In this document: positions 8,985-17,071 of the stretch, one piece after another
How positions within the stretch are numbered: position 1 is the stretch's first letter
Layout: each line of letters starts with the position of its first letter
Origin: Aldehydirespirator sp963662645
GTDB taxonomy: Bacteria > Actinomycetota > Acidimicrobiia > Acidimicrobiales > Aldehydirespiratoraceae
DNA: 64,000 nucleotides
Reading direction: 5' to 3'
Assembly: GCA_963662645.2 (NCBI GenBank)
Contig: OY759762.1
Location: 2,480,001-2,544,000 of the forward strand
The notes under the pieces: model-generated
What the model saw: only the letters and a program-made list of their open reading frames with translations
Database searches by the model: none
Told to the model about the DNA's origin: nothing
Made by a program: the position numbers and the translations under genes

Positions 8985-10439
8985 TCATCGGTGCGCCCCG
9001 GCTGGACCAACGACGCTGAGCGGTGCCAGCAATCCCTCGGCCGACGGCGCGTCAGCCACAGCCGCGAGAGTGCCATACACGGAGCGAGCGGCCTCGGCGG
9101 TGACCAGCCCGGCGACATTGTCGTCGTACTTCACGGCCAGGTCCTCCTTCGACAGCGGGTCGTCGGGACCGCCCCGGTTGGCCAGCACCTCCTCGGTCAG
9201 CGTCTCGCCGCCGGTGGTGGTCACGGTCAGGCGAGCGGGCAGCTGGCAGGGATAGACGGACATCAGATCCGGATCTCCGGCCACGTCGATCCGAGCCATC
9301 AGCTCCCGCCGGGCCGGGTCGCGGGCCAGCGCGTCGCTGAAGTCGGCCAGTCCCACCCCCAGGCCGTTGCCGCCGATCAGTCCGGCCGCCACCGCGTAGG
9401 GCCCGCTGAACTGGGCGGTGTAGCCGCTCTCGGGCCGGCGCTTGGCATCGATGGGCTCGCCGATGGTGCGAACGGTCGGAGGGGCCACCTCGAGGATCGC
9501 CGACGCGACGTCGCCGGGTCCGAGACCGCGCCGGCGCAGGCTGATGGCGGCGTCGATGGCGGTGTGGGTGAAGTGATTGGCCGGATACGGCTTGTAGAAG
9601 ATGCGCTCAGCCTCCCACCGCCCGCCCAGATCGGCGGTAACCGCGCCGGGATCGGCCGCATCGTCCAGGAGCGCCCGGAACAGCCCGAAGCGCCCCTCTA
9701 TGGCCGTCGGCGGGCCGGTGAAGCCGCGCACCGCGAGCTGGGCCGCGGTGACTCCCGCCCGGGCCGCCCACCCGCAGTGGAGCCGCTTGACGGTGCCGCC
9801 AGCCCGGTTGGCCTCGATGATCCCGCTGGCCATGCTGCAGGCGATGCCCATGGCATTGGCGATGCCGGCCGCGCCGGCTTCCAGCAGCCGGGCCGCGGCC
9901 GCCGCCGACCCCACCGCACCGCAGATCGACGTGGCGTGCAGGCCCCGCTCGAAGTACACCGACTGGCGGGCGCGGGCGTCGTAGCCGCCCATGCCCAGCC
10001 GCACGGCCACCTCCAAGCCCACGGCCACGGCATCGACGAGCGCGGCGCCGGGCGCTCGCTGCCACTCGGCCACGGCCAGCGACGCGGGCACGACCGACGC
10101 GCTGGGGTGAAGGATGGACGGCAGGTGGGTGTCGTCGTAGTCGAGCGAGTGAGCCAGGACGCCGTTGACGAAGGCGGCCTCCGCCGCGGCCATCCGCCGC
10201 TGTGCGCCGATGGCGGTCGCTTGGGCGCCGGTGTCCTGCGCGAGGGCGAACTCGGTCGCGGCCCGGGACGTGTCCAGCGTGCTGGCCCTCACCGCTATGC
10301 CGACGATGTCGATAATGCGAGACGGTATGGAGGCCCGGACGTTGTCGGGTACCGGACCTGCGGCCAGTTGGCCGAGCTGGGCCAGGATCGGGCTCGGGGA
10401 CGTCGAGCAGCCCGGGCTCGAAGCGGCGCCCCTACTCAT
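8985..10439 (-). CDS. MmgE/PrpD-family protein
   Basis: A 484-residue member of the MmgE/PrpD family (2-methylcitrate dehydratase, immune-responsive gene 1 / cis-aconitate decarboxylase, iminodisuccinate epimerase). The LDYDDTH motif, AAFVNGVLAHSLD and the FKPYP-like YKPYPANHFTHTAID block fit the family's substrate pocket. The ATG at 10439 overlaps the upstream cyclase stop by 4 bp, fixing the start. In this operon it may (de)hydrate or isomerise a di- or tricarboxylate. A specific reaction cannot be assigned. Confidence 0.83.
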   Translation of the reverse strand: MSRGAASSPGCSTSPSPILAQLGQLAAGPVPDNVRASIPSRIIDIVGIAVRASTLDTSRAATEFALAQDTGAQATAIGAQRRMAAAEAAFVNGVLAHSLDYDDTHLPSILHPSASVVPASLAVAEWQRAPGAALVDAVAVGLEVAVRLGMGGYDARARQSVYFERGLHATSICGAVGSAAAAARLLEAGAAGIANAMGIACSMASGIIEANRAGGTVKRLHCGWAARAGVTAAQLAVRGFTGPPTAIEGRFGLFRALLDDAADPGAVTADLGGRWEAERIFYKPYPANHFTHTAIDAAISLRRRGLGPGDVASAILEVAPPTVRTIGEPIDAKRRPESGYTAQFSGPYAVAAGLIGGNGLGVGLADFSDALARDPARRELMARIDVAGDPDLMSVYPCQLPARLTVTTTGGETLTEEVLANRGGPDDPLSKEDLAVKYDDNVAGLVTAEAARSVYGTLAAVADAPSAEGLLAPLSVVGPAGAHR

Positions 10440-11260
10440 GCCAGAGCCAGCGGCCGGGCCGGCGCCCCGGTGGCGCCGAAGATGTTGAGGTGGGCGAGCA
10501 CGAGGGCGAACTCGTGCACGCCGTCGGCGGCCAGCGCGTCGAGGTCCATGGCCTCGATGATGTTGACGCCCCGCTCCACCAGCAGCACCCGATGGGCCGG
10601 CAGCAGCGCATGGCCCCGCCCCGCGGGCAGGCACTCGAACGCCAGCGTGTCGGCGCCGACCAGGGCCGCGCCCCGGTCCGCCAGCCACCGGGCGCCGGAC
10701 TCGCCGACGCCGGGCACGCCCGTGCTGACGCCTCCGAATGACTCGGCGTCGTCGAAGTGCACACCCCAGCCGCTGCGCACCAGCACCGCGTCGCCCGGCC
10801 TCAGCGCTGTTCGCTGACGGGCGGCCGCCCCCTCCAGCTCGGCCACGGTGACCTCGTGGCCTCCCTCGCAGAACTCCACGCCCAGCAGGGCCGGCACGTC
10901 CAGCAGCACGCCCCGGCCCGCGAACGGCGGCAGCTCGTGGATGCCGAGCACCTCGAATCGGCCGCCCGACTGGGCTTCGGAGGCATCGACGCCGCCGTGC
11001 AGCCGCCCGTCGTGGCTCACGTGGGCCAGCGCGTCCACATGGGTGCCGACGTGGCAGCCGGTGGCGAGCAGGTCGGCGGCGGCCGAGCCCCCGTCGGCTC
11101 GAACCCGGTCGCCGTGGCGCCGATCGAGGCAGTGGCGGAAAGGCGGATGGTTGGGGGACTGGGCCATGCCGTTGCGCATCGGGCGGCCCAGGTCGTAGAC
11201 GGTTGCGCGGGCGACCAGGTCGATCAGGTGGGCGGTCGTGCTCGGGCCGGGCCGGTTCAC
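10436..11260 (-). CDS. Cyclase-family metal hydrolase (kynurenine formamidase-like)
   Basis: A 274-residue protein of the cyclase family (PF04199 type). The signature CHVGTHVDALAHV, with its HxGTHxDxxxH metal site, is complete. Members include kynurenine formamidase and isatin hydrolase, so hydrolysis of an amide or lactam-like bond is likely. Start is GTG at 11260, overlapping the CoA transferase stop (GTGA). ATGA overlap with the next gene makes a tightly coupled CoA transferase / cyclase / MmgE-PrpD trio. Confidence 0.83.
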   Translation of the reverse strand: MNRPGPSTTAHLIDLVARATVYDLGRPMRNGMAQSPNHPPFRHCLDRRHGDRVRADGGSAAADLLATGCHVGTHVDALAHVSHDGRLHGGVDASEAQSGGRFEVLGIHELPPFAGRGVLLDVPALLGVEFCEGGHEVTVAELEGAAARQRTALRPGDAVLVRSGWGVHFDDAESFGGVSTGVPGVGESGARWLADRGAALVGADTLAFECLPAGRGHALLPAHRVLLVERGVNIIEAMDLDALAADGVHEFALVLAHLNIFGATGAPARPLALA

Positions 11261-12468
11261 GCCACCACCTTTCGCCTTCGCAGGTCGGCCAGGCGCCCGG
11301 CGCCCACCCCGACCTCGGCCAGCACCTCGTCGGTGTCCGCGCCCGGCGCTCGCCCGGTGTGGCGGACCGCGCCCGGGGTGGCCGACAGCGAGAACAGGAC
11401 GTTCTGCATCCGGACCGGTCCGAGGTCGGGGTCCTCTACCGCGACGACGGCCTCGCGGGCCCGCACCTGGGGGTCCTCGGCGTACTGCTGGGCGTCGTAG
11501 ACCGGCGCGACGGCCACATCGGCCGCCGCGCACGCCTCCGTCACCTCGGCCAGCGTGCGGGCACTGATCCACGAGGCCACGGCCGCGTCGATCTCGTCGG
11601 CGTGCTCGGCTCGGCCGGTGCCGGTGGCGAACCAGGGTTCCGAGGCCAGATCGCGGCGGCCTACCAACTCCATCATGCGGGCCGCGACCGCATCGGCGCT
11701 GCTGGACACGGCCACCCATCTGCCGTCGGCGGTGAGATAGGTGTTGCGGGGGGCGTTGTTGGACGAGCGATTGCCCGAGCGCGCCGCGACGTGTCCGGTC
11801 TGGTCCCAGACGACGATGTGAGGTCCGAGCGCGGTGGCCAGGGGCTCGAGAATCGAAAGATCGACCACCTGGCCCTCGCCGGTGGCGCGGCGGTGGTGGA
11901 GTGCCATCATCACCGCGGCCACACCGCTGATGCCCGCGATGCTGTCGGCCAGCCCGAACGGGGGCAGCGTCGGAGGCCCGTCCGGCATGCCTGTCATGTG
12001 GGCGAACCCGCTCATCGCCTCGATGAGGGTGCCGAACGCCGGCCGCCGGGCGTACGGGCCGGACTGGCCGAAGCCGGTGACCCGGCACAGGATCAGGCCG
12101 GGGTTGCGGGCCGACAGGACGTCCCAGCCCAGACCCCAGCGCTCGAGGGTGCCCGGCCGGAAGTTCTCGATGACCACGTCGGCGGTGCCGGCCAGGCCCA
12201 GAAAGATCTCGGCGCCCTCCGGGTGGCCCAGGTTCAAGCCCACGCAGCGCTTGTTGCGTCCCACCATCTTCCACCAGAGCCCCTGGCCGTCCTTTTGGGC
12301 GCCGTGGCCCCGCAGGCTGTCCGGCTTCTGGGGGTGCTCGATCTTGATCACGTCGGCGCCGAAGTCCGCCATGATCTGGCCCATCAGCGGTCCTGCCAGC
12401 ACCGTGGAGACGTCGATGACGCGGAGATCGGTCAGAGGCCCGCTCGTGCGGAACGCTGTTTCTCTCAC
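11257..12468 (-). CDS. Class III (CaiB/BaiF) CoA transferase, second copy
   Basis: A CoA transferase of about 403 residues from the GTG at 12468. The LRVIDVSTVLAGP start, the VIENFRPGTLERWGLG block and the catalytic-Asp region FGLADSIAGISG (D175) are present. The GTG lies inside the three-half-site operator at 12450-12474, so repressor binding would cover the start codon; a longer N-terminus to 12549 is open but unlike the family. First gene of the operon running to 7448. Confidence 0.83.
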   Translation of the reverse strand: MRETAFRTSGPLTDLRVIDVSTVLAGPLMGQIMADFGADVIKIEHPQKPDSLRGHGAQKDGQGLWWKMVGRNKRCVGLNLGHPEGAEIFLGLAGTADVVIENFRPGTLERWGLGWDVLSARNPGLILCRVTGFGQSGPYARRPAFGTLIEAMSGFAHMTGMPDGPPTLPPFGLADSIAGISGVAAVMMALHHRRATGEGQVVDLSILEPLATALGPHIVVWDQTGHVAARSGNRSSNNAPRNTYLTADGRWVAVSSSADAVAARMMELVGRRDLASEPWFATGTGRAEHADEIDAAVASWISARTLAEVTEACAAADVAVAPVYDAQQYAEDPQVRAREAVVAVEDPDLGPVRMQNVLFSLSATPGAVRHTGRAPGADTDEVLAEVGVGAGRLADLRRRKVVA

Positions 12469-12474
12469 AGGAAC
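12450..12474. promoter_or_regulatory. IclR-type operator, copy 1 (three half-sites)
   Basis: Half-sites GGAAC (12450-12454), GTTTC (12458-12462) and GGAAC (12470-12474), separated by 3 and 7 bp. It matches four other sites in the window in spacing and orientation. It lies between the CoA transferase operon (minus) and the IclR gene (plus), so it is the natural autoregulatory site. Confidence 0.65.
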
Positions 12475-12483
12475 GCCAGCGTA

Positions 12484-13386
12484 GTGCTTCCCGGCGAGGC
12501 CTCGCTGCCCTCCAGCGGCGCGGTATCGTCTCCTTCTCTGGGCAGACAAGCGGCAGAATCAGGCGGCGCCGCCGGCTCCGGCCGGAGTGTGGCGGCCATC
12601 GATCGGGCAGTGGGCGTGCTGTTCCTCTTCGCCCGTACCCCGGGCACTCTCGGCGTGACCGAGATCTCCCGGGAGCTGGGGGTGTCCAAGGCGGTCGTGC
12701 ATCGGATACTCGCCTCGCTGTGCGAGCGCGGCTTGCTGATCGCCGATCCCGAGAGCCGTCGCTACTCGCTGGGTCCCGCCGTGATGGAACTGGCCGCCGC
12801 CTACCGCGACCAACTCGACGTGAGGACGCTGGCCCTCGACGAGATGAGGAAGCTCAGCGCCCGCATGGACGAGACCGCCACCTTGTCGGTCCGCCACGGC
12901 GACCGCCGGGTGTACGTGGATCAGATCACCCCGCCGCGTGAGGTGAAGATGACCGTTCCCATCGGCGGATCGTTCCCGCTGCACGCGGGGGCGTCGTCCA
13001 AGGCGTTCCTGGCATGGCTCGGCGACGACGGACTCGATCGGTACCTGGCCGAGAACCCGCTGGACGCCCTCACCGACTCCACCATCGTGTCGGCCGACAA
13101 GCTGCGGGCCGAGTTGAGCCGCATCCGCCTCCAAGGCTTCGCCGTATCGCTGGGGGAGCGACAGCACGACGCCGGGTCCGTGGCCGCACCCGTCCTCGAC
13201 CACAACGGCGAGCCGGTGGCGGTGATGAGCGTGTGCGGCCCCGTCGACCGGTTCCGCAACAAGATCGCCCCCTCGGCCGCGGCCGTCGTGGAGGCCGCCC
13301 GAGCCCTTTCGGCCAAGCTCGGCGCGCCTTCGGAGAGGCCGAGCGAATGGGCGACAAACTCGCGGCGCGCCAATCGCCCGGAATGA
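12484..13386 (+). CDS. IclR-family transcriptional regulator
   Basis: A protein of about 300 residues with an N-terminal winged helix-turn-helix (TEISRELGVSKAVVHRILASL) and a C-terminal GAF-like effector domain (PLHAGASSKAFLAW and the GFAVSLGERQHDAGSVAAPV block typical of IclR proteins). GTG 12484 is chosen because it directly follows the operator; a GTG at 12589 would trim the unconserved Ala/Gly-rich leader. It probably controls the divergent CoA transferase operon and, judging from the shared operator sequence, promoters at 16.2, 23.2, 36.0 and 38.1 kb. Confidence 0.85.
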   Translation: MLPGEASLPSSGAVSSPSLGRQAAESGGAAGSGRSVAAIDRAVGVLFLFARTPGTLGVTEISRELGVSKAVVHRILASLCERGLLIADPESRRYSLGPAVMELAAAYRDQLDVRTLALDEMRKLSARMDETATLSVRHGDRRVYVDQITPPREVKMTVPIGGSFPLHAGASSKAFLAWLGDDGLDRYLAENPLDALTDSTIVSADKLRAELSRIRLQGFAVSLGERQHDAGSVAAPVLDHNGEPVAVMSVCGPVDRFRNKIAPSAAAVVEAARALSAKLGAPSERPSEWATNSRRANRPE

Positions 13387-13394
13387 GCGAGGCC

Positions 13395-13436
13395 GTGGCC
13401 CGAGCGGCCCGTGAGCGCAGCGAACAAGAGCGGGAG
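13395..13436. repeat. 42-bp dispersed repeat, copy A
   Basis: Nearly identical (one mismatch) to 23231-23272. It starts GTGGCCCGAGCGG and ends AAGAGCGGGAG. It lies in the gap between the IclR gene and the nitrilase-like gene; the other copy also lies in a promoter-side gap. Confidence 0.75.
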
Positions 13437-13485
13437 ACACAACCCCTCGCCGCGACGCGCTCGCGATCTTCTCCCGCATGGTCGA

Positions 13486-15171
13486 ATGCCTGAGGCGACC
13501 CGGGCGCGCGATCGCCTGCGGGTGGCGGCGGTTCAGTTCGCCACCGGCACCGATCTCGACGAGAACCTGGCCACCTGCACCCGGATGCTGGATGCGGCCG
13601 CGGCCGAGGGAGCGGAACTGGTCGTGCTGCCCGAGTTCTGCAACCACATCTCGGTGTACGACAGCGCAGACCACTGCCGGGAGGTGGCGGTGCCGCTGGA
13701 CGGCGACTGGCTGGGAGCGCTGGCTCAGCGGGCCGCTCACCACGGCGTCTACGCGGCCCTGGCGGTGACCGTGCCCCGAGCCGGGGACCGGGTGACGGTC
13801 ACCAGCGTGCTGCTCGACCCCGCGGGCCAGGTCACCGCCACGGCCGACAAGCAGATGCTCATGGGCAACGAACGGGCGCATCTGAGCGCTGGCCCGCGAT
13901 CGCACACCGTGGTCCACACCGCGTTCGGTCCGGTGGGCTTGTACGCCTGCATGGACGGCGTGACCTTCGAGGCGCCCCGGGCCTTGGCGGTGAGCGGCGC
14001 CCGGCTGCTGTGCAACAGTCTCAACTCCTTCGCCCGCGACGAGGCCAGCCTGCACGTGCCCGTGCGGGCTGCCGAGAACGGCGTGTTCGTGGCGGCGGCC
14101 AACAAGGTGGGGCCGCTGCTGCCCGCCGAACGGGTCGCCGAGTTCAGCGCGGCGCTGGGGGTTCCCGCCGAGGCGCTGGAGGGTGCGGGTGAGAGCCAGA
14201 TCGTCGACCCCGACGGCACGGTGATGGCCAAGGCCCCGCCGACCGGCGAGGCGGTGGTGGCCGCCGACATCGATCTGGCCCGGTGCCGGCCCCAGCGGCT
14301 GTCAGGCCGCCGACCTGCGGTATACGGTCCGCTGGCTCAGCCTCGCACTGCGGTGCCAGCCACGATGGAGGCGGGCCGATCGGTGGCTGCGTGCGTGCCC
14401 AAGGCGGGAGGTCATGGTGCCTCCTTCGGGGTCGCCGGTCGGATAGTGGCTGCGTGCGTGCCCGGGGCGGGGGCCAGTCCCGAGTTGATCGACGAGGCCG
14501 TCGCCGCGGGAGCGTGGCTGGTGGTGCTGCCCGAACTGACGCCGGCACCGGCCGCGATCCCCGCCGGGGTGCTGGTGGTGACCACCGCCGGGCGGGGCGA
14601 CCAGCACGTGGGCCAGGTGTGGGCCTCGGGCGGGGTGGTGCACGAGCAGGCGCAGATCCACTACTGCAACCGTCACCCGGAGGCCACCCGGCTGGGCGAG
14701 TCGGTGGATCTGCACTCCACGCCGTTCGGCGACCTGGCCGTGATCGTGGGCGATGACCACCGCTATCCCGAGACGATTCGCCTAGCCGCCGTCGCTGGCG
14801 CCCACGTGGTGGCGGTGTGCTGGCAGCCGGAGCACCCCTGGGAGTGCGATCTGGGCCTCGTGGAGCGGGCCGCCGAGAACCGGATCAGCGTGGCCGCGTG
14901 TGGGCCGCCGGAACCGCTGGCGGCCACCATGCTGCTCGACCCGCCAGCCGACTCGCTGTGGAATCCCGGCCGCAATAGCCCCTTCGACGGCACGATCAAC
15001 GCCCCTGTGTGCGTACGTACCGCCCCCGGAGACGGCTTACTGGTCGGGACCTTGCATCCCGGCCGGGCCGCCAACCGGGAAGTCTCCAAGGACACCGACC
15101 TAGTCGGCGGCCGGTCCCTGGCCGCAGCCGCCGCGCTGTCCCAACCGGACCCCGCGAATTGGCAGCAATAG
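13486..15171 (+). CDS. Two-domain carbon-nitrogen hydrolase (nitrilase superfamily) with a degenerate second domain
   Basis: A 561-residue fusion of two nitrilase-superfamily domains. Domain 1 (about 1-290) keeps the Glu-Lys-Cys triad: E50 (VVLPEFCN), K122 (TADKQML), C155 (GLYACMDGV), so it should hydrolyse an amide or nitrile. Domain 2 (about 320-555) keeps VVLPELT but has Gly where the nucleophilic Cys belongs (AVIVGDDHRYPE), so it is probably inactive and structural. An in-frame 63-bp duplication (14383-14462) marks the domain junction. The last codons (NWQQ, stop) are supplied by the hairpin repeat at 15154-15205. ATG 13486 is the family-consistent start; upstream reading would run through the dispersed repeat. 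Confidence 0.8.
   Translation: MPEATRARDRLRVAAVQFATGTDLDENLATCTRMLDAAAAEGAELVVLPEFCNHISVYDSADHCREVAVPLDGDWLGALAQRAAHHGVYAALAVTVPRAGDRVTVTSVLLDPAGQVTATADKQMLMGNERAHLSAGPRSHTVVHTAFGPVGLYACMDGVTFEAPRALAVSGARLLCNSLNSFARDEASLHVPVRAAENGVFVAAANKVGPLLPAERVAEFSAALGVPAEALEGAGESQIVDPDGTVMAKAPPTGEAVVAADIDLARCRPQRLSGRRPAVYGPLAQPRTAVPATMEAGRSVAACVPKAGGHGASFGVAGRIVAACVPGAGASPELIDEAVAAGAWLVVLPELTPAPAAIPAGVLVVTTAGRGDQHVGQVWASGGVVHEQAQIHYCNRHPEATRLGESVDLHSTPFGDLAVIVGDDHRYPETIRLAAVAGAHVVAVCWQPEHPWECDLGLVERAAENRISVAACGPPEPLAATMLLDPPADSLWNPGRNSPFDGTINAPVCVRTAPGDGLLVGTLHPGRAANREVSKDTDLVGGRSLAAAAALSQPDPANWQQ
14383..14463 (+). repeat. 63-bp in-frame duplication at the domain junction
   Basis: The segment beginning GTGGCTGCGTGCGTGCCC recurs 63 bp later (14383 and 14446), giving two copies of VAACVP 21 residues apart between the two nitrilase domains. 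It looks like a duplicated start region of a once-separate second gene. Confidence 0.6.
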
Positions 15172-15205
15172 GCCCCCAAACGGGACCATTCTGCTGCCAA
15201 TTCGC
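15154..15205. repeat. GAATTGGCAGC hairpin repeat, copy 1
   Basis: Inverted arms GCGAATTGGCAGCA and TGCTGCCAATTCGC enclose a ~24-bp interior that differs from the other copies. The left arm codes for the last residues and stop of the nitrilase-like protein. Likely also works as a terminator for the convergent gene pair. Confidence 0.75.
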
Positions 15206-15227
15206 CTGGAGGGCCGGTGTGTCGGCC

Positions 15228-15274
15228 GAACTGGCAGCAGAACGCACGCATAGCGTGCAAAATGCTGCCAATTC
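15228..15274. repeat. GAATTGGCAGC hairpin repeat, copy 2 (reverse orientation)
   Basis: Inverted arms GAACTGGCAGC and GCTGCCAATTC enclose an inner perfect stem GCACGC-ATA-GCGTGC. Close to copies 3 and 4 at 57.8-57.96 kb. Sits between convergent gene ends at 15171 and 15288. Confidence 0.78.
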
Positions 15275-15287
15275 GCTCCGGAATCCC

Positions 15288-16112
15288 CTACGGGGAGCGG
15301 CCGGGGACTCGGGCCAGCACCGAGCGTGCCTGACGAATCACCGCGGCGTCGATGAACTTGCCGTCCAGCACGGTCACGCCCCGGCCCTCGGCGGTGGCCG
15401 CCTCCAGCGCGGCCATCACCGCCTCGGCATCGGCGACCTCCTCCGCAGACGGGGTGAACGCGGCGTTGACCGCGGCAACCTGCTTGGGGTGGATCACCGA
15501 CCTCCCGCCGAAGCCGAGGCGGCGCAGCGACTCGCTGGTGGCCGCCAGGCCCTTCTCGTCGTCGAGGTCGGTGAAGACCGGCCCGCACGGCGCGTCCAGA
15601 CCGACGCCCACCGAGGCCACCACAACGCGGGTGCGGATGGGCCACATCTCCAGCCCGTCGGGCGACGGCTGCATGCCCATGTCGGCGGCCAGATCGGCTT
15701 CGCCCAGGGCCAGGCGCACCACCGCGGGCACAGATGCGATCTCGTACACCTTGAACACGCCCTCGGCCGATTCGATGAGCGCCATGATCGGGCATCCGCC
15801 GAAGTCGGTGACACAGGCCTCAGGATCGGCCTTGGGCAGCGCCACCCCGGCCAGGGCGACCCCCGCGGCCACCAGATCCCGGATCATGGCGGCATCGTCG
15901 TCCAGCAGGTCGGGGCGGTTGTTGACCCGGACCCAGGCCGGGGCGGCGGGATTGCGAAGCAGCCAGTCCCTGACCCACTCGCGGGCGGCTTGCTTGGCTT
16001 CCTCGGCCACCGCGTCCTCCAGGTCGCAGATGATGGCGTCGGCGCCCGAGGCCAGGGCCCGGTCGAAGCGGTCGGGCCTGTCGCCCGGAACGTAGAGCGT
16101 GGTTCGGCTCAT
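15288..16112 (-). CDS. HpcH/HpaI-family CoA-ester lyase (CitE-like)
   Basis: A 274-residue TIM-barrel protein of the citrate lyase beta / malyl-CoA lyase group. LYVPGDRPDRFDRAL at the N-terminus, CDLEDAV, VRVNN, ALIESAEGV (metal Glu) and the IHPKQV segment are the family landmarks. Members cleave citramalyl-CoA, malyl-CoA or related 3-hydroxydicarboxyl-CoA esters to acetyl-CoA or propionyl-CoA plus a ketoacid. ATG at 16112 is the conserved start. It is divergent from the RCCR homologue with an operator copy 76 bp upstream, so it is a likely member of the same regulon and could act with the CoA transferases. Confidence 0.85.
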   Translation of the reverse strand: MSRTTLYVPGDRPDRFDRALASGADAIICDLEDAVAEEAKQAAREWVRDWLLRNPAAPAWVRVNNRPDLLDDDAAMIRDLVAAGVALAGVALPKADPEACVTDFGGCPIMALIESAEGVFKVYEIASVPAVVRLALGEADLAADMGMQPSPDGLEMWPIRTRVVVASVGVGLDAPCGPVFTDLDDEKGLAATSESLRRLGFGGRSVIHPKQVAAVNAAFTPSAEEVADAEAVMAALEAATAEGRGVTVLDGKFIDAAVIRQARSVLARVPGRSP

Positions 16113-16187
16113 GTCGAAGTCGGCTCCTCGGGGGGTGGGACCTATTGGTTGACGTTGGACTCGGCTCGCCCATACTGTGCGTAGAAC

Positions 16188-16212
16188 GAAACGCTGTTCC
16201 TTTCGACGGAAC
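16188..16212. promoter_or_regulatory. IclR-type operator, copy 2
   Basis: GAAAC (16188-16192), GTTCC (16196-16200), GGAAC (16208-16212) with 3- and 7-bp spacers. Lies in the 129-bp divergent gap between the CoA-ester lyase gene and the RCCR homologue, so it can regulate both. Confidence 0.7.
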
Positions 16213-16241
16213 ACTACGCGGCCGACAATACCGGAGCACCC

Positions 16242-17054
16242 ATGCGTGAGACGTTGAAGGGCGTCCAAGACATCTTCGACTCCAGCGCTCCGGTCGACGC
16301 CACCGTCACGTTCAACCGCCTGTGGTCCATCACCACCGAGATCATGGCCAAGCTGGAGGCCCGCTTCGAGCTGGTCCGCGATCCGAGCACCGCCGATCTG
16401 GAGTCGTACCGGGGCGAGACCGAGCATCCGTCGGGGCGGCTGGCCGGCTACACGGGCCCGGAGATCGACTGGCTGATCCACTCCTGGATCGGCAACCCGC
16501 CCCGGGGGTTCACCAACATGCACGTGACCGTGTGGCTGGGGCCCCACATCGACGTGCCCCACCTCGGCATCGCCTGGGGAACCATCCCCGACCTATGGTT
16601 CTATATGGACTTCAACCCCCGCAGCGACCTGATGCTCGACACCGAGGCGCTCGACCGGTACTGGGAGCCGTTCAACGAGGAGTTCCTGGAGCTGAGGGCA
16701 GACGAGGGACTGTCGCCGTTCACGTCCCGCTCGCTGTACATCCGCCAGGCCGTGAGCCACACCGCGGTGTGCTTCTCCACGCCGGGCCGGACCCACGACG
16801 AGGCCCGGCTGGAGCAGGTGAGAAGGCTGGCCCACAGCCGGGTGGACCGCTGGCTGGAGTGGGTGGACGAGGCCGAGCCCGTGCCGGTCGAGCGCCGGGA
16901 GCGGTTGGCGGCCGACGATCTGGCCCGGCGTCGCACCATCGCGGAGAGGGACCCGGCCAACATCATGGCCGTGCGCTTCTTCGGCCAGGACATGTGCGAC
17001 CGGCTGGTGCGCGCCCTCTGGGGCGGAGACCGGGTCCTGCCCCGACCCATCTGA
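16242..17054 (+). CDS. Red chlorophyll catabolite reductase (RCCR) homologue
   Basis: A 270-residue protein that aligns along most of its length with plant RCCR as I recall the Arabidopsis ACD2 sequence. Matching blocks in order: SWI (about 81), MDFNPRSDLMLDTEALDRYW (plant LDLPHRKDLVLNPDYLKEYY), LSPFTSRSLYIRQAVSHTA (plant NPYVSPSLFVRSAFSPTA), a WLEW helix, and a C-terminal block ending FFGQDMCDRLVRALWG. Plant RCCR uses ferredoxin to reduce the C20/C1 bond of red chlorophyll catabolite, the linear tetrapyrrole made by pheophorbide a oxygenase. The Glu of the plant VVEL segment seems not conserved. It heads an operon with a Rieske oxygenase. Homology is strong; the substrate is inferred. Confidence 0.75.
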   Translation: MRETLKGVQDIFDSSAPVDATVTFNRLWSITTEIMAKLEARFELVRDPSTADLESYRGETEHPSGRLAGYTGPEIDWLIHSWIGNPPRGFTNMHVTVWLGPHIDVPHLGIAWGTIPDLWFYMDFNPRSDLMLDTEALDRYWEPFNEEFLELRADEGLSPFTSRSLYIRQAVSHTAVCFSTPGRTHDEARLEQVRRLAHSRVDRWLEWVDEAEPVPVERRERLAADDLARRRTIAERDPANIMAVRFFGQDMCDRLVRALWGGDRVLPRPI

Positions 17055-17071
17055 GAGCGAGGAGGCTGCCC

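Noticed and set aside
10440..10688. Upstream extension of the MmgE/PrpD frame
   Set aside because: The extension lies inside the cyclase gene in another frame, and the ATGA overlap fixes the start at 10439.
11203..12483. Long open frame in front of the IclR regulator
   Set aside because: It is antisense to the CoA transferase and has no similarity to IclR; the regulator starts near 12484.
13411..13485. Longer N-terminus of the nitrilase-like protein
   Set aside because: It reads through the 42-bp dispersed repeat; family-like sequence begins at ATG 13486.
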